Source: Marsupella aquatica (lineage: Eukaryota; Marchantiophyta). From it: DNA of 64,000 nt. The stretch spans positions 6,758,001-6,822,000 of the forward strand of contig OZ316894.1 of the NCBI GenBank assembly GCA_973895155.1. The letters are read 5' to 3'. A program made the position numbers and the translations under genes. Each line of letters starts with the position of its first letter. Position 1 is the first letter of the stretch. The notes beneath the pieces are model-generated. The model worked only from the letters and a program-made list of their open reading frames with translations. It was not told the origin of the DNA and did no database searches. Positions 47,039-62,045 of the stretch are shown piece by piece.

Positions 47039-49208
47039 TGCTGCAATACAGATTCCAGTCCTATCTCGTTGCACAATGTCTCATCCAATTCGCGGAATTA
47101 AGCCAATGTTTATGGCAAATTCCAGTGAACTCCGCACCAGCCAAACACATACCACAATCCAGATCCAACGTCAGCTCCGGTGCTCTATTATGAAACCCGA
47201 CCCACCTCTTTCCCCTCCGTAAATTCTTCTCGTGAGACGGGACACTACTGACAAGTCAGTGGTGATCTCCAACGCGAAACCCTAATCATACCCCGTTGCG
47301 CTCTTCTCTCCCTCTGACCCCCGTGCTCTCAACGGTCCTCTTTTTCCAGAATGTCAGTGTCAATTGCAGCCCGCGCCAAATGGAATCGATTGTAACAATC
47401 CGGATTTCAGAAATTATTCACACAGACTGCTTCGATCCAGCAAACTACATTACACCACTGTACACTAACTCGCCTGCCACATTATGTCCTCCTTCTACGA
47501 GGACCTGTGCTAGCTTGCTGCTTGCTTGCTAGACCGCGACTTGAGAGCCACAAACACTGAGTCTGGGACCGATGTTTTCGTTTCACCTGGTCATTCCACG
47601 GCACTGATTGGTTGGGAGCCGTAGATCGACGGTCTCAATAGCCTCGAAAGAGTATCGCTGTGTCTTCAGGACCTTGACATCATGCTACAGTCGAGGGGAA
47701 TGATGGACAGGAACGGATTCCACGAAATTCTCTTTTGCTTCAGCTGAATAGATCGGCGATTTTTGACGGTGAGCAGACTAATCATAATACACCACGTCAG
47801 CTGCATTCATAGTGACTTACATGTACACAGGAGTTTGTAGATAGTTTGTAGATAGGAAGATTTTTTCCGACATTGCTATATGGCCAATACCTTCTACCTT
47901 ATTTTGTCTTATTAGAAATGGCTAATACCTTCTACCTTATTTTGTCTTATTAGAAATATGAGTTCTGAATTTTCTTTTAAATCTGGCCTAGTGTATCATT
48001 TCACTTTGTATTGGTTTGAATTTAACAAATTATCTAACCCCTTTAATTATATGATTTGATATGTTTTATTGTGATAGCTTATCATGTATTTGATGAGATT
48101 TTTTTCTGTCATTCATCCTCTATTGCACGAGATGGTCAGACTCACCAGGATGCACCCAGTACAAAAACCAGAGATGCCCTGTAGGTTATATGTCCATTGG
48201 TGAAAAACTTTCCGACCCTTATGGTTTAGAGGCTAACAGGTGTCACCTAAATAGTGAATCTTTCAATAGGGCCTACAAGTAGAGTACAAAGCTAGAGTAT
48301 AAAGCTAACATACTTTTTTGTCAACCACAAAATACTATACCTCTAAGATACATTGACTTATAAGTTATGTATTTGTTTTTCACCTAAAAAGTACGATAGT
48401 TTCTTCACTTTAAAGGTGTGCATTTTTATTCTATTTATTTATTTGATTCCCTGTTTTAATGCATTTGAATACTATGCTATAATTACTATTCGATATTTAC
48501 ATAGGATACAATTGACATTATTGTCAATAAGTTAAAATAACTGTGTCTTAGAACGAACATGCTATATAACAACTTCTTAAGAGGGCATTTTGTCCATGGA
48601 CCACATTTCTGAAAATTTGAGATTTAGCCCTAATAACTTGATATTGATTCAAATATTCTATAGTTCTAGGGATATGCTAGTGGAGTAGCTAAGCTACACT
48701 TCCATCAGAGTAAGATGTCATTGCACAAAAGACTGGCTATGATCACCACAAAAGTATGACAAAATAAGAGGTGCTTTTTTGTTTTCTTTCTTTTTTACCT
48801 ATTTTTGTTTGTGTTCTTTTTAAACCTTAACCCTCCCTTTTCCCCCATTTTCACTATTTTTTGTCTCCTTTTTTTCTCATTCACCATCACTCGTCACCCC
48901 ATGCCACACCCATGCGTGGCTGGAGCCCTTCGAGGAGCTGCCCTACATTGCGAGTGTGCCCCTTGCCTGACACCTTGCCATTAACGCTTGTGCTGTGCTC
49001 TTCACTATGTCTTTGGGCTTTAATATTGCTTTTGTTTTTTGCATTGAAAATGACAATGCACATGTCTGTAAAAATAACATAAATATTAGGAAAATAGTTT
49101 TTTATTTATTAGTGTATGCAATTCCTCCTATCCATATTAGACAAAACTATGTTGCATCACAATATTTACTTGTATGAGAAAATATATAATACTTACTTGT
49201 ATGTGAGA

Positions 49209-49226
49209 ATATATATATATATATAT
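49209..49226. repeat. AT dinucleotide microsatellite
   Basis: Nine AT units, directly before the 125-bp tandem duplication. Confidence 0.9.
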
Positions 49227-49227
49227 T

Positions 49228-49478
49228 ACTTCCTTGCATGGATCATGGAGGGAGGATCCTCCTTGATCCTTGTGCTTTATGTTAAAGTGTTTCATTTGTT
49301 TGTGGTTGTCCAGTGTGATTATTTCTTTCTTGGACAATGGTGCAACTACAAGACTTACTTGCATGGATCATGGAGGAGAATCCTCCTTGACCCAAGTGCA
49401 TCACGATAAAGTCCTTCATTTTTTTGTTGTTGTCTGGTGTGATTATTTCTTGCTTGGACAATGGTGCAACTCTTTTTG
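49228..49478. repeat. 125-bp tandem duplication
   Basis: CTTGCATGGATCATGGAGG starts near 49234 and 49359, and TGGACAATGGTGCAACT near 49333 and 49457. The copies have diverged by scattered substitutions and small gaps. Confidence 0.8.
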
Positions 49479-51023
49479 AGTCACACTAAACCAAATTCAC
49501 ACTTCGCCCTAGAAAAAAATTCCCTTAGAAAAAAGTTTCGCGCGAAAGTTTTCCCCAAAAATTCCCCTAGAAAAAAACTTCGCCCTAGACAAAGGGTATT
49601 ATCTGTTGAAGTGAAACCCAAATAGTTTTGGCTAGGTACAAGTAGAACAATAAAAACGTTTTTACTGGGAAATTGAAAATGCCACTTTTGAAAGCTGTAA
49701 GCAAGAAAAAAATAACTTTTCCCTACTCAGAATTGTAGTGGTAAACACTGGTTGGAACACTGACTCTTCAAGTACTATACTTAAGAGTCACTAACTGGAG
49801 GCAACATCTCATGAGATGTTCTGAGGTCTCATATGCATTAATCTTAAGAAATAGATTTTTTATTTTTTTAATCCTGAACTAATTTGTAATATCTTTAAAT
49901 TGGTTGAAGTGACACTGTCTTCTCTCACAAGTGTCAAAATTATATTTTAAAAACCCTATTGTTTTTACTCAAAAATAAATAAATCTTAATTTCAAGGCTG
50001 AACTTGTGAAATTTACTACATTATTACAGAAGAGACATCATCTTATTTTCAGCAACGTCAAAGTGAAAAACAAGTGAACAGCAATATGATTAAAATCCAA
50101 AACATTGGTGCGAGCAAGTGTCAGAATGTCGTTGTGTATGTGCAGAAAACGATGGTACTTTATTCATTATGTGCAATCCCTCGAACTACAGGTAGCTACT
50201 GTATATGGCAACTACTTGAAATCCTTGGTCAGCATTATCTCAAGTTGTACAAAGGTAGTAGATTGGTTGGTTTCTAGAACTAGCACTTCAATTTCATTTA
50301 ATTCGTCACACATCAGAGTTTCTCAGCAGTTCATACTCCGTGAAATAGTATTTCATGTCTAGATCAAGAGTTTCCCTCCATGCACACCGAAGTATCCTAA
50401 TATCCCAGCTATCTTCCCTATCTGCAACCGAAGTATGTAAATTTCAATCCTGTCGTTCATTCTTCGCTGCGATCTGTCTATTACTGCAACCCTTTCTATA
50501 GCTGAGTCTCTTCGCTGCGACATCAGCATTGCACTTCGAATTCGAATGGATCGCCAGCGATGGGTCTCGATGTCTTCGAAGTTTGCCCGGGTGTGGATAA
50601 AGAACTAGGATCGAATGTTTAGAAACCCAAGCCCCCTCAATTTGCCTAAATACTTCAGTCGATATATAAAACACTTCAATGGCCACACGGTACGATCCTG
50701 TCCTGAAGCCTCGCTTAACCAAATTGTCCCTGGCTGTCATGTCTAATGGCTGTACCAGTAGGCTGAGCAATTCCTATCATGCGAGAATGAGTTGATGGAC
50801 AAGCATTTATTCGAGTACTCTCAATGAGTAATTTTCCAAAGCTTGGAAATTAAATTTACAGTTGATACTTCTGATGGCAGACAGGAATTCCCGAAATTGT
50901 ATAGGCTACTAGATTGCTAGCTTTCAAATAGAGAGCATTCTCTACGTTTGCACCGTTATTCGTTGTCGCCTGAGAACAGATTGTTGCTGGAAAAAATAAA
51001 TTTGATCTAGCAAAGCAGATTTA

Positions 51024-52271
<1,248 letters not shown>

Positions 52272-52603
52272 CTTCAGAGAAATTCGTTATTGAGCAACGG
52301 AGAAATGAATTGCAGCTCGATCCTGTCAGCAACAGTAGGCGTCCCGTAACAGCAGCTGAATCACAGAGCACACAGGTATAGCAAGACAATGCTGCTTTTT
52401 AATTGAGCTTGTCCTTCAGAATCGAGCGTCCTGTCCCAATACACACACGGATCCTAACGAATTCGCAATCTGATGAGACCGAGACCGAGACCGAGAAAAA
52501 TAGCATCGGCGAATGGAGGTGGGGCCGAAGGAGTGCAATGCGGGATGGAAGTTTTGAAGGCGACGGCGATAAAGGATGTAGGGACCACAGGGAGGACTCG
52601 TTT

Positions 52604-52800
52604 CTTGCACATTGATACCAATTTCTTCGTTCATTCGTCGGGCATTGTTGTCGTGCTTCACGACGACAAATTGTGTGGGCCAGGGCATCTGCCCACTCGT
52701 TTCCTGCACATTGATAAAATCAATCCTTTCGTTCATTCGTCGGGCATTGTTGTCATGCTTCACGGCGACAAAATGTGTGGGCCAGGGCATCTTGTTGGGC
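52604..52800. repeat. 102-bp tandem duplication upstream of GGPPS
   Basis: TTCATTCGTCGGGCATTGTTG occurs with a 102-bp shift (52632 and 52734), flanked by CACATTGATA and TGTGTGGGCCAGGGCATCT in both copies. The period is a multiple of three and the region is open on both strands. The plus frame repeats RFLHID..VHSSGIVV; the minus frame repeats MPWPT and VKHDNNARRMNE. Confidence 0.85.
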
Positions 52801-52840
52801 AGGAGAGTGTAAGGGTATTTGGCCGGACAATCCGAGGGGG

Positions 52841-52850
52841 TTTTTATACC
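52841..52850 (-). promoter_or_regulatory. TATA box, probably of GGPPS
   Basis: GGTATAAAAA on the minus strand within CGGGTATAAAAACCCCC. If used, the transcript would begin near 52810 and its leader would include the 102-bp duplication and the intron at 52271-52182. Confidence 0.5.
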
Positions 52851-52869
52851 CGACTGGTGGACTGATGGA

Positions 52870-55800
52870 CAGGAAGTGAGAAAACACTTAAACAGCCAAT
52901 ATTGTGGCACGAAAGTTAATCCATGGACCCCCTAGCTTAGGGTTCAGTTGAGCTAAAACATTACTGCTTGTAAAATGTATAATAAAATGTATAAGGACGC
53001 AACTAGGGATACTAGAAAATCCCAGTGAAAAGGAAAGATTCATGAGACATAGGAAGATGTTTGAGACTAGGCAAAGCTTTAGAAGGTCTTACTTTGAATA
53101 TCTAAATTTTGAACTCTACAATTTGACGGATGAAATCAAAAGAAAATCTGAGCGCTGCCACCTATAAACAAGTTGGGCAACTGATAGAACAATATGATAT
53201 CTATCCAACCATTCATCTACCCAAAAGTATGACAAAATAAAATATGCTGGTACTTACTTCTAAACAGAATTGAAGGACTTCTAGCACATACTTTGTCTCA
53301 TCTGTAATTGTGGAACATTTCCTGAAAGGCTGAAATTCAGTTTCAAGTACTGTAGCTCACTTCTGGAGTGGAGAGCTTTGGTTCTAAATGGTTGAAAATC
53401 TTCTGGTAAAATATGTTTGCTAGAATCTTCTAGAGGAAACCACAGAATATCTTAGCTTGTATCACTTGCAAATAGTATAAGCAAAACAATCAAGTTTGGT
53501 GATGTAAAGTGCTCAATAGAGGTCACTAAATAATCCTGGGCTGAAAAGAAGATGATGTCCCGCTTCCTTGGGCACTAAGAGTTGAGAAGTATTGGTACCC
53601 ACTGAGTTAGCCAGTGAGGTTTGACACGCAGAAAAACAGAAAAAATAGCTAGGGTCGCCTTATCATGAATTCTCTGTCCAACCAACATAGTGGGAGGAGT
53701 TGTAAAAGTGGTAAAGAGAGTCTAATAGGGGTCACTGGATTTGTTAGCATGCAGCTCTATACAACTTTGTATCAGCTCCCTCAAAAAGGACTAAAGCAAC
53801 ATATAAGTCAGATAATTATTTGCAGAATATTGAGAATGCTACAAGCATTGCTAGCTTATGATAGCCCAGAATGCGCGATATATAGCCACCGCGGGTATAA
53901 ATTCATCATTTCAATTCATTCTATCAAACAAAAGCCAATTCAAATGTCCCCTAATTTCTACCTGCCAGTAATGTCCAAAATTACCTATGCAATTGTTGGT
54001 TCAGGAATATCAGAATCTCTTCTCTGAATGAGCTGAAAAGTAATGACTAAGAAAATGTCAAATGGACCTAGGTGGTGACACCTAATAAGGATTCTATGAT
54101 CTCAAAATGTGTGAACAACCTCAGATGCAATAAACTGAATAAATTGAGAAGTGGAAAGCAAGACCAGAATTTCCAAAGACTAACCTGTGTAGAGGGTCTT
54201 CCTTTCAATGATCTTTGTGTAAATGCTACAACTTTGCTGAACTTGACTCACAAAGTTATCTTCAAATTGGCAACATGAGGCTTAGTTCTTCTCCTTACAA
54301 AATCCTCAATGAAGTTATTAGATGTTCTATAGACGACACAGTTCCAATACAAGGATGAAATGACGAGCCTCTTTATCCAACTATAGGACTGCAGAAACTT
54401 CCATGATCCACAAGAAGATATGGTGGCACATGAGGTCTGGGCACACATGATCACCAAAAAGCTATGCTGGCAAATGGAGCAGGGGCATAGAATTTTACTA
54501 ATATCTTGAGATGGGGCTCCAAAAGGTCAAGGAGTATCAAGTTTGCTAGGCATTGAATGACATTATGGCATGCTACTACTATGGTAGAAATGTGACTGAC
54601 TGAACAGCTCAAAGTAGTTATGATTTTTTTTAATTTTTAATTTTAATAATTTTTTGGGATCAAATTAGGCATTTTATTAGAAAGGGAATGACTCACTCAT
54701 CCATACATTTTGGATCATTTGAAGAAAATTGGTCATTCAAATTCCTTCTTTCATGGAATTGAGGTAACTATGTTAACATAGTTAGTCATTTTGGGATCAA
54801 ATGGTTCTTTTTCTTTGTTTTTATCATTTTCCCTTTTTTCCTCCTTTTCCCCTAACCCTAATCTTCTCCTCTTTTCAAAATTTCTTGGTCTCCTTTTTCT
54901 CTCATTGATTACAAATGTGCACTACGTGCCTACTATGTAATACCTTCAATTAAGCTCCTATCAATATTCCATAGGACATCATGAAACCCTATGGAGAATG
55001 TAGCACTGCTTAATTATGCATAGACGGTAGAGAGAGGAGCACTTGAGCCTATTGCCAAAGACAATTTTTTTTCTTTCCTTCACATTCATTCACTCTTTCA
55101 TTCACATTCATTCACATTCCCTCCAATTTCTTGCAACCTTTTTGTTCACCCAAGATGCCCTGCCAAATTTGAATGACGATCATCTTTAAAAAAAACACAA
55201 CCTTGCATTGTGGTTTTTGATTTAGAGTCACAGCCTAAGTAAATTTTACTCTGTACATAGTAGGCCTAAGCCCAAGCTTCACTCTAAGTAGACATATGTA
55301 CACATTTAGAGTCACAATCTAGAGGCTGCACTCTAGACACTAGGCCCAACTAAGGAGCTTAGTTTTTTTTCTTTCTTGAAAGGAGCACTTTACTTAACAG
55401 GAAGTAAATCCCAATAAAAAACAAGGAATCACCGGCCAGACCCAGCAAAGGGACAAGGACCAAAAACCACTCAAAGACCAGACACATCTAGTCATTAGGG
55501 CAAAGAATGACAGGAACGGTGAAAAGTTTAAAAAACAACAATCACCCACCACAAAAATAACCTATGATCCATGTGGTATGTCACATATGTAAGAATCCTT
55601 AAAAATGGAAGAATAAATGGTTGAATGACGAACTTTCAAAACTTTTTGGAGCTTTTTGATTGCATTTAAGTCATTTGGTGACTTACAACAGGATATCACT
55701 AAAGCTCCTATTTATTTGAAAACCTTCAAGAACTTCAGTTCAGCTTGAAATTTGCAAGCATGATCTTTGGAGTATAATCTACTTGTTGGCATAGTTCAAG

Positions 55801-57095
55801 ACTTTTTGGAGTTGGTTTACTTGGTTTTTGATCTGGTCTATGTTAGACGATTCATTGTTATATTGGTATTTAATTACATCACGTTTTAATTAGGTCTACT
55901 TTGTTTTACATATTACTTTTCTTTGGAGGATGAAGAGGTATGTCTTTTCATCTTTCCAAGGATATCCTTAATATTTATTTTAGTTAGTTTTTGGTTTTCA
56001 AGGAGTGAAAAGTTACACCTTTTCATTCCCTCTTGACCATCATTGCTTGAGGCATTATATAAGGAAGGGTGATACACTAGTTAGGTAAGTTAGTTCTTGC
56101 ATATCTTAGCCGAGAGATTGTCCCTTTGACACTGATTATGGAGACATTTAAGACATGTTTTGAATGTCGCTCCTTAGGTGAAGAAAAGGAGACTAACTTC
56201 CTTCTATATTAGATTCCATGAGGAATTTGGATATGGAAGTAAAACTACATAAATACATGTGATTTGTATCTTGGATCATAGATAACATTGGCTTGGGATC
56301 CAATATATGAAACTCTTTCCTTATGAAACTCTAGAGTTGTCCAAAATATCTTTGACCATGTATGATTGGTAAGAATTTATGGAAGTCTAGAGGAGAATTC
56401 ATTTCAAGCTTTATAGGGTAAAAGTCATTCTCATAAGTTTTAGTACCGCCATTGGCAAACAAAGACTAGTAGCATTCATACCAAGTTGCGCATCGCCAGA
56501 GTATTGAATCCTATTGCCGACAGTTTACTAGTTGGGACTACGCATAATGTCCAGAAAGATCTTTGTGGGCTTGGTGAACTTACTAGAATGAGGAGAAATG
56601 AGAGTATAAATTTAGGAAGCAGTCAGAGAGGGGTTTTGTGTACCTTTTAACATCTTAAAGTGGCCATATCCTTCCCTAAACTATGGTGATGGAGGTAGCG
56701 CAATGCTGAAGCCTGGTTTTAAAAGTCCTAGAGTTATAGTCTATGAAAGAGAATTGTGCATTTTGGTTTCAAATGTGTAAGAGGTTGAGTTTCCTTGTTA
56801 AACCACTCATTTGTGTTAAAACATTCCATTCCCATGATTCTATTTTGCTCTTTAGGGGAATGAATTTTGAGTTTTTACTTTTGTTATATGCATTTTATGC
56901 ATTGACCCTATACAACAATCCAAAAGCAAATATGAGGGCTAACTCACACCTAAGGCCAGGCAGAGAACCAGCCATGAAACTGAAACTGAAGCACTGAACC
57001 AGGACAAAAATCCAAAATGAAGAGGATATAATGTGCATTTGTACAGATCCTAACTACCGGACCAAGAAACAATCGCCAAACAGCGAATCCTAGTC
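52870..57095. other. Intergenic, no gene seen
   Basis: An AT-rich stretch with no convincing ORF. The frame at 53665-54027 lacks recognisable motifs. It contains a dispersed repeat (54236-54620), and its pyrimidine-rich part at 54805-54940 resembles 48780-48910. Confidence 0.55.
54236..54620 (+). repeat. Dispersed repeat, copy B
   Basis: Related to 25360-25600; see that entry. Here about 135 bp (about 54290-54430) separate the two shared halves. Confidence 0.7.
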
Positions 57096-57099
57096 AAAG

Positions 57100-58010
57100 A
57101 ACTAAAATAAATCACGGGGGATTAAAGAACCAAAGAGGCCTAACGTCGAGTACAAACTATCCATCTTGCAAACAGTAGAGACCTCCATTATGCCCAAAAT
57201 TGCGTTGCATCTTACCCAAGAGCTCCCTTCTGCCGGGCCTTCTGCATCGCCCCTCATCCGTAGCCCGAGCCCGACCCTCATTCCAGGCAATTTTCATATG
57301 CATTCGGAGCTCATGCCACATTTTAAATAGAATGCCCACACTCGAGATGCAAACTTGTTCTTTTTCCAACAAACATTGTGCTTTCCAAAGTTGCCAACAA
57401 GTAATCCCTCGAGCAATGTTCCATAGCTTTATCCGAAAAGGGCCTGAGCGGGATTAATATTGAAATATAAAGCCCAGGGTCCAACATCTTGAATGAGAAC
57501 GCATTTTATCCAATTCCAAACCCTATGCGACTCTGGACATCCCCATAAGCAATGAAGTATATCTTCATGAGCATGATTGACACATCACAAACACCATCAT
57601 TCTTCTGCACTGCATAGAAATGGAATGATTACCCCGTCTTCGTCTCTGCGCATTGACCTTCTCCCAATGTAGTGCTTTGTAGCGATAATTCTCTGTGCAA
57701 CCTGCCATAAGAAAAAAATTATTTTTTCTTCCCGATAGGACTTCCAAATACTTTTCCAAATGTAGGTATTCCCAGGAACAGCGCGAAGCTCCATCCTCCA
57801 TTTACTAAGGCCAAGTGACTCCAACAAATCTCTACCTTGCAGCAGTTTTCGGAAGTACGTTGTAGAAGCATGAAAGAATTTATGATCACCTTTCCATTGA
57901 AAACAATCAACAAAACCCAATGTAGAGCATGAAGGACCTTTTACTCCAATCCCGTATTTTTTTACTCCAATTTTTTTCACTAGAAGTGATAGATCTTCAC
58001 CATGGTACAT
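57100..58010 (-). pseudogene. LINE (L1-like) 3' fragment with zf-RVT-type region
   Basis: The minus-strand frame 58010-57597 reads TYIWKSIWKSYREEKIIFFL and then WQVAQRIIATKHYIGRRSMR, the pattern of the zinc-binding region after plant LINE reverse transcriptases (W..iW......K..fFlW). A second frame at 57460-57160 reads ARGITCWQLWKAQC-like and MWHELRMHMKIAWNEGR, as in LINE C-termini. The polymerase part is absent, as expected of a 5'-truncated copy. Stops and frame changes show decay. Confidence 0.65.
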
Positions 58011-59084
58011 ACTTAAGTGACTTTGGCTTCCTATTTGGCTTGAAACACTCTCTCTATTACTCGTGATATTCTAGAATCCTCATCAAAGACAACTTGTCTT
58101 GAATGTTTTTGTTGACTTGACCTCCTCCTTCTTTGGGGCTCTGCAAGGCCATATAGTTCTTAGTTGATCTTCTACAAAGCACCATAATGTTGCAAGTGTT
58201 CCCCTAACTAGTCAAAACAACTTTCATTAAATAACAGAAAACCACATATACTCATCAACATTTTACGTATGGTGAGGGAGTCTGGAAAATACCAAGCCAG
58301 GTAACTTAGACTCAACATTACTTAATTTGAGATGATTTAAGATGAAGAATCCGCAAGGATATTTTTAAAAATGAATGTTTTACTATGATGGTTTATTAAA
58401 GTGTCGTCAACATATGTTAACTTTTCCTTCCAAGGTACTAAGTTATAGGATTAACAACCAATCACTTCAGCATCCAATTGGTACTTTGAGTCACAAATAT
58501 CAAGCACCATCATCAACAACTTAAAGTTATAGGTAATTCCAGGATAAAATTCTTTGCACTTCGTGCACAAGCAATGTTATGCCAATAACATATGCATCAA
58601 GAACTCAAGAATATATAGCCTTCATCAATTAAGGAATCTATTTCCATACATTCAAAAGATTCATCAATCACAAAATTTTACTTCTCTGGTATGAAATCTC
58701 AACATTCAAACACAAGGAAGGGGAGAAATTCTTTGTATTAAGTATTCAACAACATAGAGTGCTTACTACAAATGAAGGTAACAAAATTGCAGACTTGCAA
58801 TTGAGTGCTCATAAAATTTCTTCACACAAGAAATGACATGAGAACTACTACTTACATGCTAGCAAGAATCAAAGGGAAAAGAGATAATGAAAGGACATGC
58901 CCTTTCATATCTCAAGGGTCATGGGGTAAAGTAAAAGTAACAAAACTACAAGAGTACCTATGGTTCACATGAATAATTCTAAAATATAAAACCAACTAAA
59001 AGATATTTCAAATGTTAATTATTGTAATAGGGGTTCTGTCCTAATTTTAATTTCTAAACTAAAAGTCATAAAAATATGAGACTT
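58011..59084. other. Intergenic, no gene seen
   Basis: AT-rich sequence without a convincing ORF or clear repeat. Confidence 0.5.
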
Positions 59085-59625
59085 TGCTGTGTATCCCATT
59101 TCGCATTCAATGTTGAGGTTTTGACATTTAAAAACTAAGATGCTTCATATTTGGAGGATGGATACGATATGGGATACCCCGTATTCCACTTCGCATCCAA
59201 TCTCTTTTTTTTAGCTAAAGAGAAACAAAAACTGGACATTTGAAGGTTGAATCTCAAACGGGATACACCGTATCCCATTTGGGATTTGTCCTCGCCATTT
59301 TCATAAAGATTCTCACGTTAGTCAAATCTAATTTTCAGGGAATATGAATTTGTATAGACGGTGTGCATTCGTCAAGAGGAAGAGGATACGGAGCGAGAAA
59401 AAATGAGCGGAAAATTTTGAGTGTGGATCTTCTGTTTATAGTTTTCTCCCTGACCGTGGTTAGTTTTTGACTGTAGTTGCATCACAGTTGGTTAAATGTT
59501 ACCATTGATAAGAATCGTTTGGGAATATTCTTAACGGGTAAACCGATATCGGCACTTTTACTGTGTTTGTTTTATCTTTTTTTGGAATTCCGCGGTTCCA
59601 AAATGGGATACGCCGTATCCCACCT
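59085..59625. repeat. Cluster of GGGATAC..GTATCCC palindromes
   Basis: Palindromic words lie at 59170-59188 (one mismatch), 59260-59276 and 59604-59622, plus half sites near 59092, 59388 and 59692. The perfect form has arms TGGGATAC and GTATCCCA around a 3-nt centre. Several copies are followed by CACTTCGCATCCAAT or TTTCGCATTCAAT. Confidence 0.7.
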
Positions 59626-59978
59626 TTGTATTCGTGTCAATTTTTCCCATTTTTTAAAATCTAAAAACTAGTTTTTAGAGGGAATACTAATTCCGTATCC
59701 AAGACTTTTTTGCTTTAGAAACTTTTTCCGCTGCGGACAAAACAAGAATTGTGGTCACACTTCTCTTTTGGTCCGTCACTATGTTGGGGTTCTGTGATAA
59801 CATGGTTAAGAAAACAAACAACAAAGAAAGTGAAAAAAATTAAAATTAAAATTATTAAAAGTCTAATTAAAGACCCTTTAAAAGGCTATGAGAAAAGAAA
59901 AAGGCTCAACTAAAAAAGTATGTTGAAACAATAATGCAAGGAGGCTCTTCCCTTCTAGTTGAGGATCGTGGGTCCGGA

Positions 59979-59987
59979 TTATATAGG
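59979..59987 (+). promoter_or_regulatory. TATA box, possibly in an LTR
   Basis: TTATATAGG within GGATTATATAGGATC, about 130 bp upstream of the ORF at 60118. It may be the LTR promoter of the gypsy element to the right; no second LTR copy is in the window. Confidence 0.35.
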
Positions 59988-60117
59988 ATCATTTCTAGTT
60001 CCTATGAGAGCAAGGTGTAAGAGAACATTGACAGACTTGTGTGAGGTGACAACCTACTCTTAAGCATGGAAGATCTTACACTAAGACGGACACTAAGACT
60101 CTCTTCTTGGTTGGTAG

Positions 60118-60402
60118 ATGACAGAAGTTCCTCTCTCACAATTCCAAAAGATTGTCCAAGCTCGACCTGAAGCATGGACTAAGTCATGGTGTGAGAGAAA
60201 CTCTATAGCTTCTAGTGAAGGGGAGTGGATTCTGCTCCAAATGAGAGAATCTGATAGTAAAATACTTTGGTGGCAAAATGGATACCAAAGAAGGATGGAT
60301 GATCAACCAGTGCACCCACAAAGATCTAAAAAATATGATGGTCTTCCTAGTCCATTGAACTCAAATTTTGATATTGATACTATTTTTGAGTTCTTAATTT
60401 AA
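60118..60402 (+). CDS. Orphan 94-aa ORF upstream of the gypsy element
   Basis: Starts MTEVPLSQFQKIVQARPEAW and is Trp-rich (WTKSWCERN, EGEWILLQ, KILWWQNGYQRRMDD). No family is recognised. Its place between a TATA box and the gypsy gag suggests an element-encoded leader ORF, but it could be a fragment of another transposon. Confidence 0.3.
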   Translation: MTEVPLSQFQKIVQARPEAWTKSWCERNSIASSEGEWILLQMRESDSKILWWQNGYQRRMDDQPVHPQRSKKYDGLPSPLNSNFDIDTIFEFLI

Positions 60403-61238
60403 AATATCAGGTTTTAAAAATTTTATGTGGAAAACATGTATCAAATCTGTAATGAAAAATACAAAATGTCGATGTGTAAATTATAAATACTATCATTTTC
60501 TTTCTTAGTTTTTGAATACATTTTGAAAAATTCATAAAATCTGGAAAAACAAATTAGTGTATTGGACACATTTTTCAAGGCTTCTTGTTTCAAGCGCTAA
60601 CATAATTGTTTTTGAATGATTTTTAGGGGTAGTGAAAGTCAGACAACAAATTGACACTTTGGAACTTTAAACTATAAAAATGATATAAAATGACATGATA
60701 TTTTTTACAAACTAAGATATTAATAAAACATGGAGAGTTATATGGGTGCACCTAAAGTTCTTGTGATGTGAAGGAAAAACATATATTATTATTTCAATTT
60801 TAAATTTAGCAAATGCTATCATGCGAGACAGAGAAGAGGAAGAAGATGGAATGGATGCTAATTGCTTATAATTAACCATTGATTGGTTTGTGAAGGAAAC
60901 TAATTTTTCCAATTTTTGATTTGAATTCTAAAATCAGATTAGAATTACTTGGAAGATGATATGTTAAATTTATATAAATTTGAGCCAAAATTGATTAGAG
61001 AATTGAGAAATATGATCAATTTAGTTTCGACGAAAAACTTCATGGATGGCGTGAACAATCTGCGTGTAAGAACATCCAGGACGTCACTTTGTTGACGGCT
61101 CAGATAGCCTCCATGTAAGAACGTCCAGAACGTCACCAAATTTTGAAGTGATCCAAGACGACAATGAAAAGACGTCAGAATGGTTTGACATCCTAGAATA
61201 AAGCCGTCCAAAACATCAACTTTGACAGCCCATAATTT

Positions 61239-62045
61239 TTGCACCACTTGGCCAAAAATTTAAAAAATTTAGTGCATTATAAAGGTATATATTGTAGACC
61301 ACTACCAAATTCTTTTGACTCCAAGCAAAAATTGAATAATCACGACTTTTCATTCTTGGAGAATCATTCTAGTATCAATGAGAATGACAAATCAAAATTT
61401 TCAACTTCTAAGAGTACAATTATCAGTTTTGAGATTTCAAAAGATTAGATTCTTCTTGTTGCATTAGAATTGAGGTATGAGTGAGAGGGGAAAATCTATT
61501 GACCTCAAGAAACCTGAGGAAACGATTATACCTTTTGAAAGTCAAGTGTTGAAACTTACTCGATTGCAACCATATTTCAAAGCAATCAATAGTCTTCCTA
61601 CCAAAATTGTGACACACAGATGAAGCACATTGAATGCAATAGGAAGTTGGACTATTGATCACCTCACGAGTAGTCGTTCTACTAATATCAATTTGCGATT
61701 GGGCCAAAATTGGTGGTATCGCAATAAAACAAGATAAGATATCGAGTTTGTGCTCCTATTTTGCTTGATAGCAGACCAGGAAAAAAAATTGAAAAGAAAC
61801 CCGTGTTAAGGATTGAATCATCCGTGCCAGAAAGATTAGAAATTGGGGTATTTACACCAAAAAATTTGGATTCTACGTCAGATATCTCAAGTTCCAATTC
61901 AGATTCTAGCGGAAGTATAGTGGTTAGCACTCAAGGATCAATCAATCATTTTGTATCAATTTTTCTTAATCTAGCATCTATCTAAGCAAAATTTCAACTA
62001 CTGTCTATACCTCTTACTTGGTGACTCTTACCTCCCACCTCCATA
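61239..62045 (+). other. Leader region of the gypsy element, no clear gene
   Basis: Short frames (61239-61448, 61761-61985) are Ser/Asn-rich and low in complexity. They may be decayed element leader. Upstream, 61060-61220 repeats AACGTCCAGAACGTCA-type words. Confidence 0.35.

Larger units (their letters stand above)
47039..51023. other. Intergenic, no gene seen
   Basis: The left end (47039-47600) should hold the promoter of the TEX261-like gene. I see no other gene; short frames lack recognisable domains. The tract includes an AT microsatellite and a 125-bp duplication listed separately. Confidence 0.55.
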
